This document shows positions 44,244-52,845 of a DNA stretch of 64,000 bases, piece by piece. Source of the DNA: Phycisphaeraceae bacterium. Lineage in GTDB: Bacteria; Planctomycetota; Phycisphaerae; Phycisphaerales; SM1A02. The notes beneath the pieces are model-generated. The model was not told the DNA's origin and ran no database searches. It saw nothing but the letters and a program-made list of their open reading frames with translations. The stretch covers positions 1 to 64,000 of the forward strand of contig SHAP01000005.1 in the NCBI GenBank assembly GCA_004213555.1. Direction: 5' to 3'. The position numbers and the translations under genes were made by a program. The first letter of the stretch is position 1. The number at the start of each line of letters is the position of its first letter.

Positions 44244-45392
44244 TCACATGACCCAGCGGGCGGCGAAGATCGCCAAGCCAAACGTCAAGGCGGTCGTCAA
44301 CAGAATGCTGATGATCAGCGTGCCCATCAATTCCAAAGCAAATGATCCCACCAGCATCCATTGACTGGCACCAAGTCTCCGAAGTCCGGCATGTTCCGCC
44401 CGTCGTCTTTGCCAGTCGAGCCAAACCACGAGCAAAGCCAACAAGCTGACGCCCAGACCTGGCACCACCACGGCAAGTTGAATCAGTTTGGCTCGAGCGG
44501 CGAATGATTCTGCAAGCTCGTCCGCAACTTTTTCGGGGACCGCGGTCATGGCTCCATAAGCCAGCTTGAGGTTCGTTCGGACCATGGTGAGCGATCGTTG
44601 ATCCTGTGGCGTGATTCTGAGCAAATGAATTGGGAGCTCGCTTTTGGAAATGTGAGCGTGCAGTCCCGAGCCGTCTTGATCGTAGAGATTCCGTATCAAT
44701 GGGGTGTTTGGGGCCAAAATCTGTCGGTCTGCGGTTGCGTTGTTGGGTTGTCCTGAATCGGATTGATGGGCGTGGTAGAGACCATCCAAAACCCATGTGG
44801 TTGTCAAATTTGTCCAAGCCACTTGATCTGCAGGAGAACCGGTGGGGGCGCAGCGACCCACAACCCGGAGGCGTTGGGTGGGAGGTGCTTGCAAAGCAAA
44901 CTTCTGGGGAGCCTCCGATTCAACAATATTTCCAAGGGAAAAGCGATCCAGACTTGTGTTGGCTCCCGCCACAATCTCCCCGGGTCGAATGCACCAGCGA
45001 CCGGATGCCAATGTCAAGCCCAGAGTGGAAACAACGTCTGACTCTGTGCCGATCAACGTCACTCCGGAGGCTTGGTGCCCAAGGTGCATTGGCAGGACAC
45101 CATCTGGGACGTCTTGTCTAGCCGCTTCTACCAAGCCCCAAGTTGCGGTGGGAATACTTCGAGGATCGAAGTCAAGGGCGGCCAGCACCAAGTCGGTTTG
45201 ACCGGCACTGCCAGCCCCGGCGACGAGTGGAATGCCCTGCGTTTGTTGTCGAAGTTTTTGGACTTCACGTTGTACTGCTTGGTTGGTACCGGTGGGCACC
45301 GCGGCGGCCAAAGCGATTGCAAGTGAAAGCAACAGCAGTGTGCTTGGACGTTCACGCCACCGGGATTTTGCCAGGATCCATGCAACTCTCAC
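44244..45392 (-). CDS. MacB/FtsX-like ABC transporter permease, C-terminal end looks short
   Basis: 382 residues. MacB layout: one N-terminal helix (TLLLLSLAIALAAAVP), a long periplasmic domain (about 40-280), then C-terminal helices of the FtsX domain (LIQLAVVVPGLGVSLLALLVVW; the cytoplasmic RRRAEHAGLRRLGASQWMLV; a final hydrophobic segment ending FAARWVM). The usual FtsX domain has another helix after this, so the last one is missing or very short. GTG 45392 overlaps the ATPase stop as GTGA. With the ATPase it forms an exporter or lipoprotein/peptide-release complex; the partner membrane-fusion protein is not seen. Confidence 0.75.
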   Translation of the reverse strand: MRVAWILAKSRWRERPSTLLLLSLAIALAAAVPTGTNQAVQREVQKLRQQTQGIPLVAGAGSAGQTDLVLAALDFDPRSIPTATWGLVEAARQDVPDGVLPMHLGHQASGVTLIGTESDVVSTLGLTLASGRWCIRPGEIVAGANTSLDRFSLGNIVESEAPQKFALQAPPTQRLRVVGRCAPTGSPADQVAWTNLTTTWVLDGLYHAHQSDSGQPNNATADRQILAPNTPLIRNLYDQDGSGLHAHISKSELPIHLLRITPQDQRSLTMVRTNLKLAYGAMTAVPEKVADELAESFAARAKLIQLAVVVPGLGVSLLALLVVWLDWQRRRAEHAGLRRLGASQWMLVGSFALELMGTLIISILLTTALTFGLAIFAARWVM

Positions 45393-46027
45393 GGCGGGGA
45401 TCCTTCGGGGGAAATGATCCTGTCTGCGCGACCGATGAGCGTGGGGTCGTGGCTGGCGAAGCAAACAGTGACCGCATCGGACTCCCCAAGCAGCAAGTCG
45501 CTGCACACGTTGGACCAGCCTTTGTCCAATGAAGCCGTCGGCTCATCGGTCAAGCGAAGGGGGGCGGGGTGAAGAAGCACTCTGGCAAGGGCCACCCGCT
45601 GCTGCTGCCCAGTGGAGAGCGAAGCCATTGTCCGATTTTGAAAACCTGCGAGCCCCAGGCGGTTCAACACCTCATCTGTGATGTCTTGAGAGGGAATCGG
45701 ATGTTTCATGAGATGGGCAGCCAAGGTCACTTGTTCGTGAACCCGCAAATCGGTGGCCAGTTCCAATTCTGCACCCATCCAAGCCAACTGCTGGGCTCGC
45801 CATTGTGGCGGTTGCGAGACAGGGTCAACGCCACACACACAAACACGACCTTTGGTGGGAGCGATCAACCCGGCCAACAGCATGAGGAGGGTGCTTTTCC
45901 CTTGGCCACTTGGCGCGACAATGCCAACCCGTTCTCCGGTGAAAATTTGCAGTTTGGGAATCTCGAGACAGAAATTGCCCCGTTTCACCAAGACCTCTTC
46001 CAGAAAAATAATGGGTTCAGAGGACAT
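45389..46027 (-). CDS. ABC transporter ATP-binding protein (MacB/LolD-like)
   Basis: 212 residues. Walker A VGIVAPSGQGKSTLL, signature LSTGQQQRVALARVLL and Walker B RLTDEPTASLDK are present, with Thr in place of the usual Leu before the Walker B Asp. The CFASHDPTL switch follows. It is of the compact LolD/MacB type. ATG 46027 has GGAG seven bases upstream and overlaps the previous gene by 11 bases; a longer frame to 46069 is not supported. Confidence 0.85.
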   Translation of the reverse strand: MSSEPIIFLEEVLVKRGNFCLEIPKLQIFTGERVGIVAPSGQGKSTLLMLLAGLIAPTKGRVCVCGVDPVSQPPQWRAQQLAWMGAELELATDLRVHEQVTLAAHLMKHPIPSQDITDEVLNRLGLAGFQNRTMASLSTGQQQRVALARVLLHPAPLRLTDEPTASLDKGWSNVCSDLLLGESDAVTVCFASHDPTLIGRADRIISPEGSPP

Positions 46028-47225
46028 CGGGGATCTCCAGATCCTCAGGGATGCGTTCTTCAAAGACACCTTCGGTAAACCGCCAGCCGTCGGGGGTGTC
46101 CTGCAGAAGAAACGTGGCCGACCATCGGTCGGCTCGCTGATGGGAATGGCCCCAGTGCGTCACGCGTCCGCGTACCGTCCATTGCAATTGAACCATGGAA
46201 CTCCAACGTGGGATTCCCTCTTGCGTGAGGTAGGTAGGCGTTTGAGGTTCGACACCATGGTGGGTAATGCTGGTCACTCTTGCCACCGCTCCACCTTCGT
46301 CACGCATCACCAAGGATGCAAAAATTTCTTCGTATACCGAATCCAAAAGCTCTCCACTGACAGACAGGGCCAAACTGTCGTAGACCGTATCCCTGTCGGT
46401 GTAATCAAACGCCCGGTACATATTCAAATGCAACGCCCTGGCCGCGTTTGCCAACTCTTCAGCAGGGATTTCTCTCTGTGGTGTCTGGAGCAGGATCAAC
46501 GCGAGCCCAAAAGACAAGCTGAAACCTGCCGCCGATGGCCATCGTCGTGTTGACCATCGACACAGCAACAGGCTGGCCACAACGGATGTGCCCAAGCCAA
46601 CCTGAAGGGCGATCGAAGTCTTTTTGAGTACGGCGGTTGGTGCCGGGTAGGTTTCCAGACGATCTCCGAGGCCGCCTGACACCCTGGACCATGTGTATGC
46701 AGGCTCGGCTGGGGTAAGCATGAAGGGGTCCACCAGACCTTGGGCTTGGATTTCCCCCGTGACAGGCAGAGGTGGTGGATCAAAAGGATCAGTGATGCGA
46801 TCGGGTGCGAATCGAAACCAACGGAGCGTGACTTGGTTTGCGGGTTGCCCGAGCTTGGTGCGGAACTCAAAGCGCCATTTCCGCAGTCCACGCATGCCTG
46901 CGTTTGGAAACAAGGGCAGCAGAGCGGGGTCGGGATGATTGGCAATCGGTGATGTGCTGGTCCAGTTGGTGGCCCGTGCTCCGTCAACGACAACGGTCGC
47001 TTCTGAGAAGAGAAATTCCTGGACCGCCTCCACGGCCACATCTGTTTCAGAAGGGTGAAGATCGTCGGGAAGTTCGCGAGGAATCTCCATCAATTCGTCC
47101 AGCCATGCCAAGTTGGCCGTGACCACAAAGGCGATTTGACGGTCTTCGACGGTCAGATCAACCTCGGCATGTGGTCCATCCTGCGGATGCAGGGCAAAGT
47201 ACAGGCTTAGGACGTAAGTCAGCAC
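46017..47225 (-). CDS. Secreted or membrane-anchored protein in an ABC exporter operon, hypothetical
   Basis: 402 residues. A short hydrophobic start (MLTYVLSLYFALHP), a beta-rich domain (about 20-190), a membrane segment at about 205-220, a second at about 232-247, and a C-terminal alpha+beta domain (about 250-400) of unknown type. It is the first gene of the ABC operon and overlaps the ATPase gene by 11 bases, so it is likely an accessory component. GTG 47225 has no Shine-Dalgarno; TAGCCT lies six bases upstream. No family is recognised. Confidence 0.7.
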   Translation of the reverse strand: MLTYVLSLYFALHPQDGPHAEVDLTVEDRQIAFVVTANLAWLDELMEIPRELPDDLHPSETDVAVEAVQEFLFSEATVVVDGARATNWTSTSPIANHPDPALLPLFPNAGMRGLRKWRFEFRTKLGQPANQVTLRWFRFAPDRITDPFDPPPLPVTGEIQAQGLVDPFMLTPAEPAYTWSRVSGGLGDRLETYPAPTAVLKKTSIALQVGLGTSVVASLLLCRWSTRRWPSAAGFSLSFGLALILLQTPQREIPAEELANAARALHLNMYRAFDYTDRDTVYDSLALSVSGELLDSVYEEIFASLVMRDEGGAVARVTSITHHGVEPQTPTYLTQEGIPRWSSMVQLQWTVRGRVTHWGHSHQRADRWSATFLLQDTPDGWRFTEGVFEERIPEDLEIPDVL

Positions 47226-47231
47226 TGCTAC

Positions 47232-47241
47232 AGGCTATGCT
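47232..47241. promoter_or_regulatory. Back-to-back -10 elements TAGCCT (minus) and TATGCT (plus)
   Basis: TAGCCT (47237-47232) serves the exporter operon six bases before its GTG. TATGCT (47236-47241) serves the peptidase gene. The two hexamers share the TA at 47236-47237. Confidence 0.45.
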
Positions 47242-47287
47242 CGTACGTTCAGCCTTGGAAGATTGCTTCCTTGAGATGGAGTTTTTG

Positions 47288-49162
47288 ATGTCTTTATTGT
47301 CCGTGATCGCTTTTTCTCTCTTTGCGCAGGACGGTGCCATCCGTGATGCCCTCGCCACTGTCGACGATGAAACCCGAGAGTTCCATGAGCACATAGTGGT
47401 CTTGTCTTCGCAGTGGATGGATGGCCGACTTCCGGGCACCCCAGGTATGGAACGTGCCAAGGACTATTTCGAACACCACCTTCGTGCGGTCGGCCTGCAA
47501 CCTGCCGTCGAGCCACGCACCGGACATCCCGGCGGGTATCGACATCCATTTTCCTTGGGCACCGATTTCATCCGATCGGGGCAAGCTATGGCCACGGTTG
47601 TGAACGGCGAACTGGACGAATTTCGTGGAGAAACCGACTTTATGCTGACCGGTATGGGTTCCGGAACAGATGGGTTCGCCGGCCAGGCCGTTTTTGTCGG
47701 TTACGGCTTGGAGGTGGAAGGTCGCGATTACACCAACTTTTCGGAAGACACGGATCTGGCTGGGAAAGTGGCAGTGTTCTTTCGATTTGAGCCTATGGAC
47801 GAAAACGGAGAGAGCCAATGGTCCAACCGCCGTTGGTCACGAGATGCTTCTTTCGCCAACAAAATTGCCGCGGTCGGTTCTCGCAATCCTGCTGCCATTG
47901 TGATCCTCAACCCTCCAAATTGCAGCGATGATCGGGCGGGATCGATGATCGCAGCCACCCAGCGTCTGACTTCACGATTTCCGGTCTACATGTGTTCTAT
48001 TGATGCTGGAGATCGATTGCTTAGAGCATTGGATTCCGACGGCCGCACTGCCGCTGAATTCCGAACCCTGGCCGACCAAGGTTCAGGCCCCATCGAGCTG
48101 ACCAACGGAATGATTACCTTGGAAGGCACAATCGAAGAGCAGCAGCAATGGGGAGAGAACGTGGTGGGTTTGCTCCCCGGGCGTGGTGAACTCGCCGAAC
48201 AAGCCATTGTGGTTGGTGGGCACCTTGATCATTTGGGAAAAGGAGATTTTGGTTCTCGTCGTGGGGCCGGCCAGTTGCACCCCGGTGCCGACGACAATGC
48301 CTCCGGATCGGCGGGCATTCTCATGATTGCCAAGTCGATGGCCAAGGCCTACGAAGACCTGCCCGAAGACCAGCCCGCACGAAGCATCCTCTTTGTTGGC
48401 TTTAGCGCGGAGGAGTCAGGTTTGAATGGCTCCCGTGCTTTTGTTGACGACCCTATTTGGCCTTTGTCAGATGTCAGTCTGATGACCAATTTCGACATGA
48501 TTGGACGTGCCATCGATGGCAAGGTTCAAGTTGCCGGAGCGGATACTGGAGTCGGGCTGCGAGGGATCGTTGAAGCGTCGGTTGAAAACTGTCCCCTTGA
48601 GGTCACGCTTCCTTCGCGTTCTCCTGGCGCCAGCGATCACACTTCATTCCTGAGCCGTGAGATCCCTGCTCTGTTCGGAATCACCGAGAACTTCCATGAT
48701 GATTATCACACCCCGGACGACACTTCGGACAAGATCAACTTTGTCGCAGGAATGCAGATGACACGTCTTTTTGCAGACATCATCCAATCGGCGGCACTGC
48801 TCCCGGATCGAACCTCATGGGTTCCCAGGTCCGAACGTGGCAGTCGCCGCAGCGCCAACAACGACACCCCAAGCCGATCTTCGATTCGAGTCCGTTTTGG
48901 TATTCGTCCTGATTCCTACGATGACGATTTAACGGGCATCTTGGTCGGTGGTGTTACCGAAGGCGGCTCCGCTGAAGAAGCGGGGGTTCAAGCCGGTGAC
49001 CTCTTGGTGGGATGGAATGAAAATACCGTCGAGAACGTTCGTGGGTGGATGGAGCTGCTGCGAGAGCACGATCCCGGTGATGTGGTCGCCATTACGGTCG
49101 TCCGAGATGGGAAAACGATGCAACTGAAAGCCCGACTCCAAGGGCGGGACACTGAGGGATGA
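47288..49162 (+). CDS. Secreted M28-family metallopeptidase with PA and PDZ domains
   Basis: 624 residues. Signal peptide MSLLSVIAFSLFAQDG; a protease-associated (PA) domain in the middle (about 80-290); then the M28 core with two-zinc ligands in VVGGHLDHLG, GADDNASGSAG, VGFSAEESGLNGS, MTNFDMIGR and ASDHTSFLSREIPAL. The last 90 residues form a PDZ domain (GSAEEAGVQAGDLLVGWNEN). Probably an aminopeptidase acting in the periplasm or outside. ATG 47288 is chosen for GGAG six bases upstream; longer frames to 47171 run into the divergent gene. It ends three bases before the convergent ppk stop. Confidence 0.9.
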   Translation: MSLLSVIAFSLFAQDGAIRDALATVDDETREFHEHIVVLSSQWMDGRLPGTPGMERAKDYFEHHLRAVGLQPAVEPRTGHPGGYRHPFSLGTDFIRSGQAMATVVNGELDEFRGETDFMLTGMGSGTDGFAGQAVFVGYGLEVEGRDYTNFSEDTDLAGKVAVFFRFEPMDENGESQWSNRRWSRDASFANKIAAVGSRNPAAIVILNPPNCSDDRAGSMIAATQRLTSRFPVYMCSIDAGDRLLRALDSDGRTAAEFRTLADQGSGPIELTNGMITLEGTIEEQQQWGENVVGLLPGRGELAEQAIVVGGHLDHLGKGDFGSRRGAGQLHPGADDNASGSAGILMIAKSMAKAYEDLPEDQPARSILFVGFSAEESGLNGSRAFVDDPIWPLSDVSLMTNFDMIGRAIDGKVQVAGADTGVGLRGIVEASVENCPLEVTLPSRSPGASDHTSFLSREIPALFGITENFHDDYHTPDDTSDKINFVAGMQMTRLFADIIQSAALLPDRTSWVPRSERGSRRSANNDTPSRSSIRVRFGIRPDSYDDDLTGILVGGVTEGGSAEEAGVQAGDLLVGWNENTVENVRGWMELLREHDPGDVVAITVVRDGKTMQLKARLQGRDTEG

Positions 49163-49165
49163 TCT

Positions 49166-51985
49166 TTAAACAGGGTGCCCACCAATCAGCGTGGGGGGTG
49201 TCCCTTTGATGAGTTCATCAATGCTGAGCGATTGGATTCCACTTCGAGTCTGAGTTCGTTTGGCCTCACCGCGGGTGCGCAGAACGACAATGGAGTTGCC
49301 GTCACTTTCGGCATCCAACTTCGACAACGAAGAAATTGTCTTGGTGCTGGGCAAAATCAGCCAGCGGCACAGACTCCCATCAGGGACTACGGCTTCGATG
49401 GGTCCTGAAATTTTTTCGCTTTGACGGACCTCCGCGTTGCCCGCTTCCAACCAAGCGACCAAGCGGATTCGGAGCCATCTCTTTTCAAACGAGCCGCGGC
49501 CAGAAACAGCCGTAGCGCGGGCAGTGAGTTCCTTTGCAGCGGGGGGGCGTGCTTCCCAAACCACACTTCGGCCGATGCGGTGTACACGAATCCATCCTGC
49601 ATGTTTGGCCTTCTGTTGCAGGTTGGTGATGCCCCGAGCGTTCTGTCCGGTGGCCAGAGCCAACTCACGTTGATCAAGCCAGGGTTGGGCGAGCATGATC
49701 CGAGTCGCGCGTTCAGTTGCCTGGTCCCATTTTTTTCGGATTTGGGTTTGAGCTCGATTCGCTCCTGGAGGTTGCACCCGGCGGGGCGGCCAGGGCGATT
49801 GCTCAGTTTGCGTGCTGCCAACCAGAACCTGTCGAGCGCGGTCGCAGAGGGTGCCAAAGGTGCCTTTGTTGACTGCTTCCTTGTCAATCGGAGTTGGGAT
49901 GGATGAGATTGGTTCAGAATTTCCATCGGGGAGAATCAGGTGAGCGTTGCGAGCGTCGGAAAAGCCAACCTCCATGATCTCCCGCATCCGATTGATGCAA
50001 CTCTTGTCTCGGATGGGTGCCACCACCTCCACTCTGTTCTCGAGATTCCGCCGCATCCAATCTGCACTACCCAAATACCACCTTCCTTGGGAGGGGTCCG
50101 ATTCCCCTCCAGCGAAGTGGAAGATTCTGGAGTGTTCCAAGAACCGGCCAATCACACTGACGACTTTGATGTTGTCGCTGAGTCCAGAGATGCCAGGTCG
50201 CAACAGGCAGAACCCTCGAACAATCAGTTGAATTTGGACTCCGGCTCGAGAGGCCCGATAGAGGGCTTGGATGATCTCTGGGTCTTCCAATTGGTTCATC
50301 TTGGCCCAGATTCGGGCTGGTTTCCCGACAGTTGCATGTTCTGCTTCTTCGTTAATGAGACGAAGAAAAGTCGTCTTCATGGTCTGCGGAGCCAGCAAGA
50401 TGTCATTGAATTTCTTCTTGCGTGATCGTCCGGTCAGAACGTTGAAAACATCAGCGACGTCTTCGGTGAGATGAGGATCGCATGACAAAATGCCGCAATC
50501 GGTGTAGAGCTGGGCCGTACCCGGATGGTAGTTGCCAGTGCCGACATGGGCGTACCTGCGGAGACCATCGCCTTCACGTCGAATGACCAAGGAAAGTTTG
50601 CAGTGTGTCTTCAGCCCAACAACCCCATAAGCCACATGCACACCATGCTTCTCGAGAACCCGAGCCAATCCCACATTGTTGCGTTCGTCGAATCTGGCGC
50701 GGAGTTCCACCAAACACGCCACTTGCTTCCCAGCTTCCGCAGCGTGGATCAAACTCTCGATAAAAGGTGAGTCGCTGGTGGTCCGGTACAGCGTTTGTTT
50801 GATGGCGACAACTTTGTCATCGTGGGCAGCGTCGTTGACGAATCGCTCAACGGAATCGTGAAAGCTTTCGTAGGGGTGATGCACAAAAAGATCGCCGGCT
50901 CGGATAACCGAGAAGATGTCGTTGTTGTCTCTCAAGCGATGCGGAACGGTGGGGTGCCACTTCTTGCGTTGGAGGTCAGGCCTGGCCAAGTCTGCCAATT
51001 GGTGGTAGGCGGCGGGTTCAAAAGGACTTGTTCGCACCATGACTGCATTCTCGGGCAGTCCAAGTTCGTCAAGCAGCAAAGATCGAAGCTCCAGACTGGA
51101 CTCTGGCTCCATCTCAAGTCGTACTGCGCCAGCAAACCTTCTTCGGGCAAGCTCGGTCTCAACGGTTGACATCAAATCAGGTTCGTCGTCGTCATCCTCA
51201 CCGGTTTCCAAACCCGCCCCGCGGGTGAGACGGAACAGTGCGCTGTCCAAAATTTCCATTCCCGGGAAGAGCGCCCCAATGTTGGCTTCGACCAATTGCC
51301 AAAGCGGAACAAATCGAATGCGCTTGGGGTCCTGTGTGACCCCAACTCGGCCCGAGTGTGGGACCGGAACCATGCGTGGGAGACCATCAGGAAGTTTGAT
51401 TCGAGCGAACTGCTTGGTGTTCTCCCCCGGAACCCCAAGAAGGACCCCCAAGCTGGTGGACAGATTGCTGATGAACGGAAAGGGGTGCCCCTCGTCTACG
51501 GCAAGCGGGGTGAGCAACGGCTCCACTTCACGTTCGAACCACTGGTCGACTCGAAGCCGATCTGTAGGAGGAAGTTCCCCATACTCAAGGATCTCCACGC
51601 CGTGGGCCATAAGACTGGGTAGGAGATCTGTAAACCAGATGCGATCAAGCTCAGCTTGTTCTCGACTGATCAGTTCGGTGGATCTTTCAAGAACCTCTCG
51701 AACGGACAGGCCGTCCAAGGATGCGGTGACACGCCCTTCTTCGAGCCGCTCGAGCATGAGCGCGATTCGCTTCATGAAAAATTCATCGAGGATCGCGGTG
51801 GCAATTCCAGCGAATCGAACCCGGTCAAGCAGGGGGTGGCGGGTATCAGAGCTTTGCAGGCGAACTCGCGAGAAGAACCTGAGCCAAGACAAATCACGGT
51901 TGGCCAGCAGCCGGGGATCATCCTCCGTTGATTCGCCGGGGTGATCCGGCAGGTCTGGTCCGGTTGAGATTGCATTTTTGCTCAT
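49166..51985 (-). CDS. ppk: Polyphosphate kinase 1 with a winged-helix-like C-terminal extension
   Basis: 939 residues, against about 690 usually. Makes and degrades polyphosphate. The N and head domains open with LANRDLSWLRFFSRV. The catalytic phospholipase-D-like part has ARFDERNNVGLARVLEKHG and the phosphorylated His in VVGLKTHCKLSLV, and ends near residue 690 with RVEVVAPIRD and GSADWMRRNLENR. The extra 240 residues contain a winged-helix-like unit (QRELALATGQNARGITNLQQ, then KHAGWIRVHRIGRSVVWE) and a second small beta domain. A direct role in DNA or RNA binding is inference. A TAGGAT -10 ends nine bases before ATG 51985. Confidence 0.9.
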   Translation of the reverse strand: MSKNAISTGPDLPDHPGESTEDDPRLLANRDLSWLRFFSRVRLQSSDTRHPLLDRVRFAGIATAILDEFFMKRIALMLERLEEGRVTASLDGLSVREVLERSTELISREQAELDRIWFTDLLPSLMAHGVEILEYGELPPTDRLRVDQWFEREVEPLLTPLAVDEGHPFPFISNLSTSLGVLLGVPGENTKQFARIKLPDGLPRMVPVPHSGRVGVTQDPKRIRFVPLWQLVEANIGALFPGMEILDSALFRLTRGAGLETGEDDDDEPDLMSTVETELARRRFAGAVRLEMEPESSLELRSLLLDELGLPENAVMVRTSPFEPAAYHQLADLARPDLQRKKWHPTVPHRLRDNNDIFSVIRAGDLFVHHPYESFHDSVERFVNDAAHDDKVVAIKQTLYRTTSDSPFIESLIHAAEAGKQVACLVELRARFDERNNVGLARVLEKHGVHVAYGVVGLKTHCKLSLVIRREGDGLRRYAHVGTGNYHPGTAQLYTDCGILSCDPHLTEDVADVFNVLTGRSRKKKFNDILLAPQTMKTTFLRLINEEAEHATVGKPARIWAKMNQLEDPEIIQALYRASRAGVQIQLIVRGFCLLRPGISGLSDNIKVVSVIGRFLEHSRIFHFAGGESDPSQGRWYLGSADWMRRNLENRVEVVAPIRDKSCINRMREIMEVGFSDARNAHLILPDGNSEPISSIPTPIDKEAVNKGTFGTLCDRARQVLVGSTQTEQSPWPPRRVQPPGANRAQTQIRKKWDQATERATRIMLAQPWLDQRELALATGQNARGITNLQQKAKHAGWIRVHRIGRSVVWEARPPAAKELTARATAVSGRGSFEKRWLRIRLVAWLEAGNAEVRQSEKISGPIEAVVPDGSLCRWLILPSTKTISSLSKLDAESDGNSIVVLRTRGEAKRTQTRSGIQSLSIDELIKGTPPTLIGGHPV

Positions 51986-52067
51986 GCGAACCGAATCCTA
52001 TCCTTTGTGAGCCAAAAGACAGCAACTCTCCATGGGGAGAGAAGAACGCACTGCTTTGGCAAGGAAA

Positions 52068-52721
52068 TCACTCCCAGTTCGACAGCAGAGCGGTCAGGTC
52101 GGTGAAGCCAACAGAGCCATTGCCATCAAAGTCTTCAGGGCAACTGTTGCATGGTTGTCCCCAAGCGGAGAGCAATTGTGTCAAATCCACGAAGCCAACG
52201 ACCCCGTCGCCATTCAGGTCATACGGGTTTTGTTCTGCCTCACCACTGGCGGTGATGTTGGCCACCAGAGACACCCGAAGTCCGGTCAAGGCGTATCCGA
52301 GATAGCCTCCAAAGGTGAGATCTTGTGCGTAAAAGCGTCCCAGTCCATTTGGCATGATTTCGAGGCCAACGGTTCCGGTGATTTCAGGCTCTTCCGGTGG
52401 TTCGGGGTAGGTTGGATTGAGTTCCAGGATGGTGCACGGGGCGGGGCCCGCCACGGTGCCATCTCCGCCGAAATATTCGACCGGCAGATCACCAGAAATA
52501 TCTTCCCAAGGAAAAACGAACCCCGTCTCCTCGTTTGTGAGCTGGATTTCAAACGAGATCAGTGTCCAGAAATAGCTGTAGGTCTCGCCATTGGGACGGA
52601 TGGAGGTGGTGCTGAAAAATTCTGCAGTTTCGCCGTTGGTTTCCAAGTCGAAAAAGAACCATTCGACGGAATCGCTGCCCTGAGACAACGCGGCCGAAAC
52701 GATAAGGGTGGTCAGGGACAT
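52068..52721 (-). CDS. Secreted protein with C-terminal dockerin-like module
   Basis: 217 residues. Signal peptide MSLTTLIVSAALSQGSD; a beta-rich domain of about 140 residues (like the PEP-CTERM-type or other planctomycete surface domains); and a two-motif dockerin-like module at the end: YDLNGDGVVGFVDLTQLLSA and EDFDGNGSVGFTDLTALLSN. The start at ATG 52721 is taken from the signal peptide; a frame from 52751 is less likely. The dockerin module is the same type as in the 39408 protein and downstream of the GH13 gene. No function can be given. Confidence 0.75.
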   Translation of the reverse strand: MSLTTLIVSAALSQGSDSVEWFFFDLETNGETAEFFSTTSIRPNGETYSYFWTLISFEIQLTNEETGFVFPWEDISGDLPVEYFGGDGTVAGPAPCTILELNPTYPEPPEEPEITGTVGLEIMPNGLGRFYAQDLTFGGYLGYALTGLRVSLVANITASGEAEQNPYDLNGDGVVGFVDLTQLLSAWGQPCNSCPEDFDGNGSVGFTDLTALLSNWE

Positions 52722-52800
52722 GCAAACAGTTTGGTCCAACTTGGTGTCCAAGGCAACTCTGCCGTAGAAAACCCCCGCTTCGTCCGAAAAAAGCAGATTT

Positions 52801-52824
52801 CAGGAGAATCGGGGGTGTCTCCTG
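52801..52824 (+). promoter_or_regulatory. Inverted repeat upstream of the response regulator -10
   Basis: CAGGAGA (52801-52807) and TCTCCTG (52818-52824) are perfect seven-base arms with a ten-base spacer. They lie about 20 bases before the -10 at 52834, where a -35 would be. Confidence 0.45.
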
Positions 52825-52833
52825 GCAAAAACG

Positions 52834-52839
52834 TAGAAT
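52834..52839 (+). promoter_or_regulatory. -10 element (TAGAAT) of the response regulator gene
   Basis: TAGAAT-N6-ATG, the predicted leaderless arrangement. The predicted start site coincides with the A of ATG 52846. Confidence 0.5.
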
Positions 52840-52845
52840 TTGCTC

